64,000 nt of DNA from Minicystis rosea (lineage in GTDB: Bacteria > Myxococcota_A > Polyangia > Polyangiales > Polyangiaceae): positions 558,001 to 622,000 of the forward strand of contig CP016211.1 of NCBI GenBank assembly GCA_001931535.1, written 5' to 3'. Of the stretch, positions 45,903-54,894 are shown piece by piece (positions within the stretch are counted from its first letter, which is position 1; the number at the start of each line of letters is the position of its first letter). Under the pieces are notes generated by a model. It was not told the origin of the DNA, made no database searches, and was given only the letters and a program-made list of their open reading frames with translations. A program made the position numbers and the translations under genes.

Positions 45903-46997
45903 GTGATCCGCGCCGCCGCTGTCGCGTTCGCCCTGATCGTTTGTGGATGTACGCGTGCTTCGAGCAACGAGAGCGCGCCGGATGGAGGAGCGAGCGCCGC
46001 GTCCGCGAGCGCATCGCCGCCGGCGTCCGCGAGCGCATCCGCGCCTTCGACGGCACTCGTCGATCCGCCGACGGGGCTCACGCCGCTCGACGAGCCCGGC
46101 GTCCACGCGGCTCCGTCGTCATCGGCCCAAGTGCTCGGTGCGCCGCTCGCGCCGGCTGAAGCGCGCCGCTTGACGTTGGCGCGGCTCGCCGATGATCGCA
46201 GCCTCGCGCAGCACGAGGGCGTGATCCGCGAGCACTTCGGCGGCACGGTGCCTGCGCCGCTCGAGGTGCAGATCACGCCGCTCGGAGGTGATCGCCGGGC
46301 GGTGCTGCTCTATGGCCCGCCGCGCCAGCGGAGCCCGCTCCTGCTGGTGCTCGACGCGCGCGGCGCGCTGCTCTGGACCAAGGAGAAGCCGCTCGCGGGC
46401 ACGCGTCAGGTGGTGACCGAGATGGCGGTCACGCCCGGCCCGAAGGGCGAGGTCGCGCTGCTCTGGTGCGACATTCCCACGCAGCTCGTGGCCCTGCGCA
46501 AGTGGGCTTGGGACGGCACGGTGCTCGCGGATTTCGAGGTCGCGGAGGTCGAGGTATGCGAGGCGCTCTCGGCGATCTATTGGGAGACGCGCGGGTGGAT
46601 CGCCGTCGCTTCGCAGCACGGCGCGGCCAAGGTCCAGCTCCTCGACGAGCGTGGGAAGCGCGCGTTCGGGCCGCGCGGGATCGAGCTGCCGTGGAGCGCG
46701 CGCCCGTCGGCGCCGGCGGCCATCGCGGTGGACTCGGACACGTCGGCGATGATCTTCCAGGTCGGTGACTTCGTGCGCGAAGGCGGCGCGGCCACGCCGG
46801 ATCGCGTGCTCGCCATGCGCTACGACACGCTCGGCGCGGCGCTGTGGGAGCGCGCCATCGATCTCGGCGCGGCGCCCGCGGGCGTCGCCGGTGAGCGCAT
46901 TCAAACGGTGCGGAGAGCGCCGGGCGAGGTGCGCGTGTCGATGGGCAAGAAACTCGCGGTGAACATCACCTCGGCGGGATCGATCCCCGCGCGGTGA
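45903..46997 (+). CDS. Lipoprotein with beta-propeller-like domain, unknown function
   Basis: 364 residues from GTG 45903. Lipobox IVCGC (Cys about 14-16), Ala/Ser-rich linker to about 50, then repeated beta-motifs of the type VLLYGPPRQRSPLLLVLDARGALLW, VALLWCDIPTQLVALRKWAWDG and MIFQVGDFVREGG, compatible with a propeller. No catalytic motif. Convergent with the hydrolase gene at 47028. Confidence 0.68.
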   Translation: MIRAAAVAFALIVCGCTRASSNESAPDGGASAASASASPPASASASAPSTALVDPPTGLTPLDEPGVHAAPSSSAQVLGAPLAPAEARRLTLARLADDRSLAQHEGVIREHFGGTVPAPLEVQITPLGGDRRAVLLYGPPRQRSPLLLVLDARGALLWTKEKPLAGTRQVVTEMAVTPGPKGEVALLWCDIPTQLVALRKWAWDGTVLADFEVAEVEVCEALSAIYWETRGWIAVASQHGAAKVQLLDERGKRAFGPRGIELPWSARPSAPAAIAVDSDTSAMIFQVGDFVREGGAATPDRVLAMRYDTLGAALWERAIDLGAAPAGVAGERIQTVRRAPGEVRVSMGKKLAVNITSAGSIPAR

Positions 46998-47027
46998 TCA
47001 CGATGGGGCTGGACGAGCCAGCCTCGA

Positions 47028-47972
47028 TCACGCCGGCTCGCTGACGAAGCCCACGATCTCCTGCACCACGCTCGGGTCGCGGAGGATGCGCATGTGGCCG
47101 AGGCCGCGCGTGCGATGAATGCGCGCACCGGGCCACGCGGAGGCGAGGAGCTGGCCGCACGCGATGGGGACCTCGCGGTCGTCCTCGTCGTGGATCACGA
47201 GCAGCGGCGCGTGCAGATCGCGTGCGGCGGCGGGGGCGTAGAGCTCCTCGATCCGAAGCCCGAAGCGAGCCTCGACGCGGCGGGTGACGGCCTCTTGGGT
47301 CGTGGTGCCGACGTGGAGCATCTTGCCCGCGGAGCGCACGAAGTCGCGCACGTCCACCGGGGGCGCGACGAACACGAAGCGCCGCACGGGCAGCTCCGCT
47401 TCGCGCAGCGCGCGCTCGACGTGGGTCTCGGGCGTGCGCCGGAAGCGGCTCATTCCATAGGTCGTGGCCGCGCCGCCCATGGAGTGGGCGACCACGGCGT
47501 GCACCGGCTCGAAAGGCGAGCGGACTGCGTCGATCACGGCGTCGAGCGCGTCGGCGAAGGCCGGGAGCGAAGAGCTCGTCCCGCGGGAAGCGCCGTGCCC
47601 CGGTGCATCGAAGGCCACGACCTGGAAGCCGCGCGTGACCAGCGGATCGACGAGCGCGCCGAGCTGGCTGCCGCGGCCGTTCCAGCCGTGGGTGAGGATG
47701 ACGACCGGACCCTCGCCCCAACGCCAGGCCGCGACGCGGCCGTGACGGGAGTGGATGGCGAACGGTCGTCCGGTCGCGAGGACGGCGCGCTCCCGATCCG
47801 GCATCGGGTGCCGCGTGGTGCGGAACATCAGGTGCTCGACGGCGACGGCGGCGAGATCCGGAGACCGGCTCTCCACCGCTGCCAGCGCGGCGCGCACGGC
47901 CGTGAGGGCCCACGGGTTGGGCCGAACGTTCGTGCTATTCTTGGGCCGGGAAACAGTCGCCTCGGTGCTCAT
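47028..47972 (-). CDS. Alpha/beta hydrolase
   Basis: 314 residues; the start at 47972 is supported by AAGGAG eight bases upstream. Fold motifs: VVILTHGWNGRGSQ (oxyanion), AFDAPGHGASRG, AHSMGGAATTYG (nucleophile Ser), HDEDDREVP (acid) and RGLGHMRILRD (His). No signal peptide. It follows the TetR gene on the same strand with a 109-bp gap and is probably its target, alone or as second operon gene. Confidence 0.88.
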   Translation of the reverse strand: MSTEATVSRPKNSTNVRPNPWALTAVRAALAAVESRSPDLAAVAVEHLMFRTTRHPMPDRERAVLATGRPFAIHSRHGRVAAWRWGEGPVVILTHGWNGRGSQLGALVDPLVTRGFQVVAFDAPGHGASRGTSSSLPAFADALDAVIDAVRSPFEPVHAVVAHSMGGAATTYGMSRFRRTPETHVERALREAELPVRRFVFVAPPVDVRDFVRSAGKMLHVGTTTQEAVTRRVEARFGLRIEELYAPAAARDLHAPLLVIHDEDDREVPIACGQLLASAWPGARIHRTRGLGHMRILRDPSVVQEIVGFVSEPA

Positions 47973-48081
47973 GAGCGTTCTCCTTCGGAAGGCAAAAAGG
48001 GACACCGCGCCCTCCACGCCTCCGGGGAACAGGCGTGCTGCGGTGGTTCGAGCGTGAGGAGAGGGCAGGCCTCTCCGAAGA

Positions 48082-48672
48082 TCAGTCGGGGCGGCGGGCG
48101 TCGCGGACGAGCCGCGTGAACGCCGTCCGCGTGCGCGCTTCGGCCTTGGGATCGCGGACCAGGCGCGCGACGAAGTGATGGCCGTAGCCCAGGCAGTAGA
48201 CCTCGTGGGCGAACTGGCGCACGTCGAGATCGGCGCGGAAGTGACCCTCGTCGACGGCGATGCGGGCGGCCGTGGCGATGGTCTCGATCCAATCCTTCTG
48301 CGCGGAGGCGAGGATTTCGCGGGCGGGGCAGGTCTTGTCGTCGAGCTCGACGGCGGCGACGACGAAGATGCAGCCGCCGGGGAGGAGCCGCTCCCACGCG
48401 AGCCAGCGATCGAAGAGGGCGACGACGCGCGGCTCGCCCCGGCGCGCCTTGAGCGCGGGGGTGACGACGCTCGAGACGAAGCGATCGGTCGCCTCTTTGA
48501 GGATCTCGACGGCCAGGTTCTCCTTCGAGGAGAAGTGGGCGAAGAGGCCGCTCTTCGACATGCCGACCCGCTCCGCCAAGCGGCCGATGGTGACGCCCGA
48601 CAAGCCTTCTTCGCTCGCGAGCGCGAGCGCGGCGTCGAGCACGGTCGCGCGGGTGTCCTCGCCCTTGGTCAC
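48082..48672 (-). CDS. TetR/AcrR family transcriptional repressor
   Basis: 196 residues from GTG 48672. N-terminal TetR helix-turn-helix (ATVLDAALALASEEGLSGVTIGRLAERVGMSKSGLFAHFSSKENL, shown by GVTIGRLAERVGMSKSGLFA at about 25-45). C-terminal ligand domain with CIFVVAAVELDDKTCPAREI, as in the TetR_C_16/YcdC-like group. A consensus promoter with an overlapping palindrome lies immediately upstream, so autorepression is likely and the transcript should be leaderless. Confidence 0.92.
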   Translation of the reverse strand: MTKGEDTRATVLDAALALASEEGLSGVTIGRLAERVGMSKSGLFAHFSSKENLAVEILKEATDRFVSSVVTPALKARRGEPRVVALFDRWLAWERLLPGGCIFVVAAVELDDKTCPAREILASAQKDWIETIATAARIAVDEGHFRADLDVRQFAHEVYCLGYGHHFVARLVRDPKAEARTRTAFTRLVRDARRPD

Positions 48673-48679
48673 GGAGGGT

Positions 48680-48707
48680 ACATTAGAACGACCGTTCGTT
48701 TTGTCAA
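48680..48707 (-). promoter_or_regulatory. tetR promoter with embedded operator
   Basis: Reading the minus strand: TTGACA (48707-48702), 16-bp spacer, TAATGT (48685-48680). The spacer contains the dyad AACGAACGGTCGTT (48700-48687), a classical TetR-type operator, positioned to block RNA polymerase. Transcription should begin about 48673-48674, one or two bases before the GTG start at 48672. Confidence 0.72.
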
Positions 48708-48772
48708 GCCGGGGGCGATCTCCTCGAGAGGGCGCGGGGCGGTCGCGGTTCGGGTAAGCTCGGGGGCTCCCC

Positions 48773-50434
48773 ATGTCGCTCACGCGTGCTCTTTCGATCG
48801 TCGCGCTGGTCTTCGTTCCTTCGTTCGCTGCGTGCGCGGGGCCGCGTGTCGGGCCCGTTCGCGAGGTCACCGAGCAGGCCGGGCGGCTGCTCGCGTCGGC
48901 GCCGGCGATGTACGGGCCCGATGCGAGCAAGGTGCCGGAGACGCCGGCCGATGCGCGGCTCCGCGCGACGTTCGAGAACGGGATCCCCGCGGCGGCGAAG
49001 CCGATGATGCGCCACGAGCCGGCGCTCGATCTGGTGGCGCGCGTCGCGGCGGACATGCTGAGCGGGGAGAAGCAGCCGCCGTCGCAGGCGATGATGGAAT
49101 GGCTGTTCTGGAGGGCGGGGGCGACGTCGCGCTATGCGCGCATGGAGATGATGGTCGCCGAGGGTGTCGACGATCTCGATCTGCAGACGGTCACCGCCGC
49201 GGGGCACGCGCAGGCGCCGGTGTATCCAGAGGCGTTCGGGATCGCGCGATCGTCGCGCGGGCGCGCGGCGCAGGTGATCGTGATCGGGCGGCGTCTCGTG
49301 GACGTCGATCCCTTGCCGAAGGCGCACGCGCCGGGCGCGAGCATCACGGTGAAGGTGCGGCCGACCGATGCGTTCGGGGAGCTGTCGCTGCTCGCGGACG
49401 ACGAGAACGGCGGCGTGGCCGAAGCGCGCTTCACGCCCGCGGAAGCCGGCGCGTTCACGGTGACGTACAAGGCGCCGAGCAAGCCGGGGCGCTATTTCCT
49501 GGAGGTGACCGGGCTCGACGCGCGCACGAACGCGTCGACGCCGGAGAACCCGTGGCGCAGGACGCTGTTCCTCGCGCCCATCTACGTCGGCGTGCCGGAG
49601 AGCCAAGCGCCGGACGAGTTCATGCGCGCGCCGGCGCCGCCCGCGACGACGGTCGATGCCGCGGCGTGGAGCGCGAAGATCCTCGAGCAGTACAACGCGG
49701 TGCGCACGAAGGCCGGGAAGAAGCCGGCGGCGACCGATGGGCGGCTGACGGCGCTCGCGCAGGAGCGGAGCGGCGTGGCGGCGCGCGCGGCGCGCGAGCC
49801 GGGGCCGGACGTGGTGTTGGCCGACAAGCTCGCGGCCGCGGGCGCGCCGCCGCACGACTACGATGCGATGGAAGCGCGCCTCGATTCGGCCGCGGACTAC
49901 GCGGGGCTGCGGTTGCTCGTGCCGTCGGTGCGCCGGCGCATCGTGGGCGCGGAGCAGCTCCTCGTGGGGATCGGGCTCACGCCGCGGGCGGCGAACGCGC
50001 GCGGCGAGAGCGAGCAGGCCATCGTCGAGTACGCGGTCGAGCCGGTGGCGCGGCAGGATCCGGCGAAGGATCGGCCCAAGGTGTACGAGGCGCTCGATGC
50101 GCTGGCGAAGGGCGACGGACGCGCGCCGTACAAGCACGACGAGGACGTGGCCAAGGCCGTGCAGCAGTTCGCGAACGACGTGTGCCGCGGGCAGGTGCGG
50201 CCGAACCAGATGAAGCTGCTCGTCGACAAGGCGCGCGGCGTGGGCGACAAATTCAAGCAGTGGAACACGGCCGTGTGGCGCGCGGGCTACGACTACACGC
50301 GCTGGCAGGAGACGAGCGTGCTGGCCAAGGCGAAGGAGCCGCCGCTCGCGTTCGCCGAGGTGGGTTTGTGTCAGGGTGATCTGCCAGGAAAGCCGGGCGG
50401 CTCGTACGTGGTGGTGCTCCAGTTCGCGCCGTGA
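48773..50434 (+). CDS. Lipoprotein with CAP/SCP-like domain
   Basis: 553 residues. Signal with Cys in FAACAGP (about 20). The region about 60-140 is helical, about 170-260 is beta-rich (PGASITVKVRPTDAFGELSL, AEARFTPAEAGAFTVTYKAP), and about 300-420 resembles a CAP/SCP domain (ILEQYNAVRTKAGKKPAATD, RLTALAQERSG, but the conserved His-Glu pairs are not obvious). Unknown function in the envelope. Divergent from tetR with 100 bp between starts. Confidence 0.72.
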   Translation: MSLTRALSIVALVFVPSFAACAGPRVGPVREVTEQAGRLLASAPAMYGPDASKVPETPADARLRATFENGIPAAAKPMMRHEPALDLVARVAADMLSGEKQPPSQAMMEWLFWRAGATSRYARMEMMVAEGVDDLDLQTVTAAGHAQAPVYPEAFGIARSSRGRAAQVIVIGRRLVDVDPLPKAHAPGASITVKVRPTDAFGELSLLADDENGGVAEARFTPAEAGAFTVTYKAPSKPGRYFLEVTGLDARTNASTPENPWRRTLFLAPIYVGVPESQAPDEFMRAPAPPATTVDAAAWSAKILEQYNAVRTKAGKKPAATDGRLTALAQERSGVAARAAREPGPDVVLADKLAAAGAPPHDYDAMEARLDSAADYAGLRLLVPSVRRRIVGAEQLLVGIGLTPRAANARGESEQAIVEYAVEPVARQDPAKDRPKVYEALDALAKGDGRAPYKHDEDVAKAVQQFANDVCRGQVRPNQMKLLVDKARGVGDKFKQWNTAVWRAGYDYTRWQETSVLAKAKEPPLAFAEVGLCQGDLPGKPGGSYVVVLQFAP

Positions 50435-50450
50435 TCGCGGGCGGAGATCG

Positions 50451-50771
50451 CTACGGGAGGATGTCGATCTCCTGGGCTTTCGCGGCGCCTTCGAGCAGGT
50501 AGTAGACGCGGACGCTCTGGCCTGTGCGCAGCTCGGCGATGGATGCGATGGGCTTGCCGTCGGGGCCGGCGATCTTGACGCGCGGACCGATGAGCAACGT
50601 GAGCGGGCCGGCGTCGGTGCGCACCACGAGCTCGGCGCGATCGAGCTTGAGCTCGCCGACGGCGCCCCAATCGCAACGGGTCTCGGGCGTGGCGCCGCCG
50701 AGCCGCGGGGGAGGGAACGGCGGCGTGGGCGCGAGGAGCGCGACGGCGGCGATCGCGAGGAGCGATTTCAT
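50451..50771 (-). CDS. Small exported beta-fold protein
   Basis: 106 residues. Sec signal (MKSLLAIAAVALLAPTP), then strands KLDRAELVVRTDAGPLTLLIG, KIAGPDGKPIASIAELRTGQ and VRVYYLLEGAAKAQEIDIL, an OB-like pattern similar to DUF5666-type domains. Last gene of the minus-strand FHA/protease/permease operon, 39 bp after the permease stop. Confidence 0.65.
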   Translation of the reverse strand: MKSLLAIAAVALLAPTPPFPPPRLGGATPETRCDWGAVGELKLDRAELVVRTDAGPLTLLIGPRVKIAGPDGKPIASIAELRTGQSVRVYYLLEGAAKAQEIDILP

Positions 50772-50810
50772 GGCGTGCCGCGCGATGGTATCGCGGATCG
50801 CACGAGCGGC

Positions 50811-51791
50811 CTACCGGCGCACGGCGCGGGGATCGGTGGCGTCGCGGAGCGCGGAGGCGAGCATGTGGCTTGCGCCCACCGTGGCCGCGAGGAGGAGCGC
50901 GGGGAGCACGATGAGGCGCAGCCGCGACGGATCCTGTGCGCCTTCGGCGAGCGTCTCACCCCACGAGGCAGCGCGCGTGGGGGCGCCCATCTTCAAGAAC
51001 GAGATGGCCGCTTCGAGGAGCACGACGGAGGCGACGCCGAAGACCGAGCTGACGATGGCCGGGCCGATGGCGCTCGGGAGGATGTGTCGCCAGAAGACGC
51101 GGAAGGGCGAGGCGCCGAGGGCGCGCGCGGCGACGACGTACTCTTCGGCGCCCGCGCGGAGCACTTCGGCGCGGACGAGGCGCGCGACCTCGGCCCAACG
51201 CACGAAGCCGACCGCGAGCACGAGCGAGCGCGCGGAGGGCTCGCGCTCGATGGCGCGCACGAGCGCGACGACGATGATGGCGGGGAAGGTGTCGACCGTC
51301 TCCACGAGGCGAACGAGGCGATCGTTCCAGAAGCCGCGCTCGTGACCGGCGAGGCCACCGAGGGCGACACCGAGGAACATGCCGAGGAGCACGGCGCCCG
51401 CGGAGAGGCCGAGCGCGGTGCGCGCGCCCCACACGAGGCGAGCGAAGAGATCGCGGCCCTCGGCGTCCATGCCGAGCAGGTGGACGCCGGTGGGCGCGCT
51501 GGCTTCCGCGTCGTCGAGCGTGGTCGGGCCGTAGCGAACGAGGGGCCAGATCGTGGTGTCGGCGGCGTGCATGCGATCGATTTCGCTGCGGCGCTTGCCT
51601 TCGTAGAGGGAGGCGTGGACGACGCCCGGCAGGAGGCGCACGCCCGCAGGCCCAGCAGCCACGAGCGGCGCGGACGACGCGAGGATCTCGGCGAAGACAC
51701 CGGCGAGCGCGAGGAAGCCGAGCAGGACCGCGCCGAACGTGGCGCGCCGGCTGCCGCGGAGATAGGCCCAGGCGATCGCGGCGTGGATCAC
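50811..51791 (-). CDS. ABC transporter permease, peptide/nickel (DppC/OppC) type
   Basis: 326 residues from GTG 51791, overlapping the preceding permease stop by four bases (GTGA). TM helices begin at about 22 and 115. The BPD_transp_1 EAA loop reads EYVVAARALGASPFRVFWRHILPSAIGP, diagnostic of OppC/DppC. PTGVHLLGMDAEGRDLFARLVWG is the typical DppC N-terminal block. No ATP-binding or solute-binding gene is adjacent, so partners must be elsewhere. Confidence 0.9.
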   Translation of the reverse strand: MIHAAIAWAYLRGSRRATFGAVLLGFLALAGVFAEILASSAPLVAAGPAGVRLLPGVVHASLYEGKRRSEIDRMHAADTTIWPLVRYGPTTLDDAEASAPTGVHLLGMDAEGRDLFARLVWGARTALGLSAGAVLLGMFLGVALGGLAGHERGFWNDRLVRLVETVDTFPAIIVVALVRAIEREPSARSLVLAVGFVRWAEVARLVRAEVLRAGAEEYVVAARALGASPFRVFWRHILPSAIGPAIVSSVFGVASVVLLEAAISFLKMGAPTRAASWGETLAEGAQDPSRLRLIVLPALLLAATVGASHMLASALRDATDPRAVRR

Positions 51792-53311
51792 GCGCGCCCC
51801 CTGCGCCCGAGGACAGCGCCCGCGAGCCGCGGATCGATGACGACATAGGCGAGATCGGCGGCGACCACGAAGACGGCTGCGATGAGCGCGGCGCTCATGG
51901 AGATGGCCATGAGCCAGGCGATGTCGCGCTCCTGCACCGCGAGCATGGTGAGCTCGCCGATGCCGCGCAGCGAGAGCACGCGCTCGACGACGAAGGCGCC
52001 GCCGAGCGCCATCGGTCCTTCGAGCGTGGCCAGCGTGGCGACGGGGAGGAGCGCGTTGCGCAGGCCGTGCACGAGCACCGCGCGCCGCCACGTGGAGCCG
52101 CGCGCGACGGCGGCGCGCACGTGATCCTGCGACATCGCGAGCACCAAAGCCGAGCGCTGCTGCGCGGTCGGCGCGGCCAAGAGCGCGGGCGCGAGGATGA
52201 GCATGGCCGCGATCGCCTCGCCGCCGACCAGCCGGCGCGCGAGGACGGCGATGACCGCAGTGGGCGTGGCATAGAGCGCGAGGATGACGAGCAGGAGCAC
52301 GACGTCGACGCGATGCCCGCGCCGCATGGCACCGAGGGCGCCGAGCGGGACGGCGATGGCATACGCGAGCGCGATGGCGCCGAAGACGATGAACAACGTG
52401 ATCGGGACGCGGGACTCGATCTCGTCGAGCACGGGCGTGCCGGCGGCGCTCTTGCCGAAGCGATGGATCACGGCCTCGTACGCCCACTTGCCGTAGCGCG
52501 TCTCCAGCGCCATGCCCGCGACGCGCGAGAGGCCGGCGTCGGTGACGAAGTCGCTGCGGTACACGAGCCAGTAGGCTTGCCAGCGCTCCACGCAGGCGCG
52601 CGCCGCGGCGACACCGTCGCCCGGGGAGATGCGATCGTCGCGGCCGGTGACGTGGGCCGCGACGTCGACGAGCGCGCGGGCGCGGGTGACGCTCGCGGCG
52701 TCGCGCGGCGGCTCGAGCGCGCCGAGGACGTCGTCGAGGACGAAGGTGTCGAGCTCGTGGAGATCGGCCGCGCGGGATGTGGATCCGTAGCGAACCAAGC
52801 GAGCCACGGCGCTGCGCACGGACGCGCGACGAAACTCGATGCCGCGGTCGTCCCAGAAGCGCGTCCAGTAGGCGGCGGCGCGATCGGGATCGTCGACCTC
52901 GGACGAGGTGTTGCCCATGCGCCGCGCGATGGGCGCGAGCGCGAGCGCGAGCTCGCGACGCGGGGCCGGCGGCAGGCTGTCGAGGCGCGGGAGCACGTGC
53001 GGCAGCGCCGCGCCGCCGAGACGAGACAGCTCCGTGCGCGCCATCGCCGCATCGGGGCCACCCTTGGCGATCGCGTCGACCAGCGCGCCCGCGCGCTCGC
53101 GCACGCCGCGCGGCGCGAGGTTGAAGAAGCGCGGCAGATCGCGGAACCGCTCACGCCTTTGGCGCGTGAGCTCCGCGGGCGCGAGCGTCGCGGCGATGAC
53201 CGGATCGTCGGTGGGATCGGGAACGTACGAGAGGAAGAAGAAGGTGATGATCGAGATGCCGATCAGCGCCGGGATGGACCAGAGAAGGCGTCGCAGCGCG
53301 TGGCCCAGCAT
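51788..53311 (-). CDS. ABC transporter permease, peptide (DppB/OppB) type, with large insert
   Basis: 507 residues, far above the usual 310-340. TM1 is MLGHALRRLLWSIPALIGISIITFFFL (about 1-30) and the C-terminal half (from about 285) has the five standard helices, with an EAA-like loop DHVRAAVARGSTWRRAVLVHGLRNALLP. Between them lies about 230 residues of mostly helical, HEAT-like sequence (LSRLGGAALPHVLPRLDSLP, RRELALALAPIARR). That loop faces the periplasm in this topology. The start is 11 bp after the second FHA-protease stop. Confidence 0.85.
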   Translation of the reverse strand: MLGHALRRLLWSIPALIGISIITFFFLSYVPDPTDDPVIAATLAPAELTRQRRERFRDLPRFFNLAPRGVRERAGALVDAIAKGGPDAAMARTELSRLGGAALPHVLPRLDSLPPAPRRELALALAPIARRMGNTSSEVDDPDRAAAYWTRFWDDRGIEFRRASVRSAVARLVRYGSTSRAADLHELDTFVLDDVLGALEPPRDAASVTRARALVDVAAHVTGRDDRISPGDGVAAARACVERWQAYWLVYRSDFVTDAGLSRVAGMALETRYGKWAYEAVIHRFGKSAAGTPVLDEIESRVPITLFIVFGAIALAYAIAVPLGALGAMRRGHRVDVVLLLVILALYATPTAVIAVLARRLVGGEAIAAMLILAPALLAAPTAQQRSALVLAMSQDHVRAAVARGSTWRRAVLVHGLRNALLPVATLATLEGPMALGGAFVVERVLSLRGIGELTMLAVQERDIAWLMAISMSAALIAAVFVVAADLAYVVIDPRLAGAVLGRRGRA

Positions 53312-53322
53312 CGTCGCCCGGC

Positions 53323-54894
53323 TCAGCGCAAGACGGCGTTCAGGAGATCGATGCGCATCCCGAACTTGTACGGTGAGGCCTTCACCACCTCGGTCTTGCG
53401 GCCGGCGACGGTCTGATCGTCGCTCTCGAGGTAGCCGCCGGCGTTGATGGCGATCACCTTGCCGCGGCCGTTGAAGATGGGGCTGCCGCTCGTGCCGTGC
53501 GTGGTGCTGGCGTCGTGCTGCACGAGCCAGTTGTCGGTGAACGAGCCGGGGCGGCCGCCCGAGTTGGTCACGCGCCCGACGTGCGCGGCGAGGAACGTGG
53601 CCGCCGGGTTCGACGTATCCATGAGCCGGCCGGGGAAGCCGATGAGGTAGACGTCGTCGCCGGCGCCGACGGACGCGAGCTCCTGCGCGCTCGCCATGGT
53701 GAGCACCACCGCGGCGCGGCCGGAGATGTTGATGATGCCCACGTCCGGCGTGATCGAGTGCTGGTCGCTCTCGCGGTACGCGGGGTGCGTGCGCATGTCG
53801 CTGACGGGGAAGCTGATGCCGCCGCGACCCTCGTTTTCGAGCGCGACGATGGTGCCGCCGTGCTTGCGCGCCGCGAGCACGCAGTGCGCGTTGGTGGCGA
53901 GCACCGAAGGCTTGACCGCGAACGCGGTGCAGAAGCCGCGGCCGCCCGACGCGAGCATGAAGATGCCCTTCTTGCTCTGATCGTAGAGGTTGCGCCCGAA
54001 GCTCGCGTTCGAGGGATGCAGCGAGCCGAGGCGGCCTTCGATGTCCTTGCGGTGCGGATCGTCGGGCGGAAGGTTGCCGAGCTGCTCGCGGAGGCGATCG
54101 ATCTCGTCGTTCGACGAGCGGCTCCACGCCATCAGCGCGAAGAGGCCGGCCATGGAGGCGATGAGCACGAGGCCGAGCATCATCGTGGTGCGGCGCTGGC
54201 CCGCGGTGGCTGCGCCGACCTGCTTGTCGACGTAGTCGGCGAGGACGCGCGTGCTCATCTTTTGCGGGCGCTGCCCGCGCGCGGCGGCGACGGCCGACGA
54301 GATGAGCTCCGCGATGGTGCGTTGTCCGACGCGCTTGCCCGCCGGGGGCGCGGGCATGGCCGGGCCCGAGGGCGCCGAGATCCGCGGTGCGGACTGCGCG
54401 TGCGCGTACGCGGGATCGGGCTCGGGACGCGGCGGCGACGGCGGCGCGCCCACGGGAGGCCCGGGATGAACGGGGTACGCGGCCGTGCCCGGGAGCGGCT
54501 TCTTCGCGACCTTCCGCGCGGGCGCGACGCCGGCCGGCTCGGCAGCGACGGTGCCGTTCGCGCCTTGTGATCCGGCCTCGGGCGCTGCGGTCGTGAAGTC
54601 GACGCGCACGCGCGGGCCCTTGGGGCCGAAGGCGACCTCGTCACCGGCCGAGAGCGTGTGGCGCTCCACGCGCTCGCCGCCGACGAAGGTGCCGTTGCGG
54701 CTCTTGAGATCGACGAGCAACCACGACGCACCTTCGCGCCGAGCCTCGGCGTGGTTCGCGCTCGCATCGCGATCGTAGTCGGCGTCGAAGACGACGTCGC
54801 CTTCGGGCGCGCGGCCGAAGCGGACCACGTCCTTGTCGAACGTCTGCACGACGCCCGCATTGCGGCCGAAGGTGTGCGTCACCCTGAGCGTCAC
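53323..54894 (-). CDS. FHA domain - TM - trypsin-like serine protease, copy 2
   Basis: 523 residues from GTG 54894, overlapping the previous stop (GTGA). FHA domain about 20-95 (VRFGRAPEGDVVFDADYD, ANHAEARREGASWLLVDLKSRNGTFVGGE) and a Pro-rich linker (about 125-185). One TM helix follows (MMLGLVLIASMAGLFALMAW, about 237-256), then a chymotrypsin-fold protease with FCTAFAVKPSVLATNAHC (His), PDVGIINIS (Asp) and GTSGSPIF (Ser). FHA inside, protease outside. Homologous throughout to the upstream gene. Confidence 0.88.
   Translation of the reverse strand: MTLRVTHTFGRNAGVVQTFDKDVVRFGRAPEGDVVFDADYDRDASANHAEARREGASWLLVDLKSRNGTFVGGERVERHTLSAGDEVAFGPKGPRVRVDFTTAAPEAGSQGANGTVAAEPAGVAPARKVAKKPLPGTAAYPVHPGPPVGAPPSPPRPEPDPAYAHAQSAPRISAPSGPAMPAPPAGKRVGQRTIAELISSAVAAARGQRPQKMSTRVLADYVDKQVGAATAGQRRTTMMLGLVLIASMAGLFALMAWSRSSNDEIDRLREQLGNLPPDDPHRKDIEGRLGSLHPSNASFGRNLYDQSKKGIFMLASGGRGFCTAFAVKPSVLATNAHCVLAARKHGGTIVALENEGRGGISFPVSDMRTHPAYRESDQHSITPDVGIINISGRAAVVLTMASAQELASVGAGDDVYLIGFPGRLMDTSNPAATFLAAHVGRVTNSGGRPGSFTDNWLVQHDASTTHGTSGSPIFNGRGKVIAINAGGYLESDDQTVAGRKTEVVKASPYKFGMRIDLLNAVLR

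Noticed and set aside
46987..47010. Bidirectional terminator between 45903-46997 and 47028-47972
   Set aside because: Only a six-base stem (GGCTGG/CCAGCC) and no T tract.
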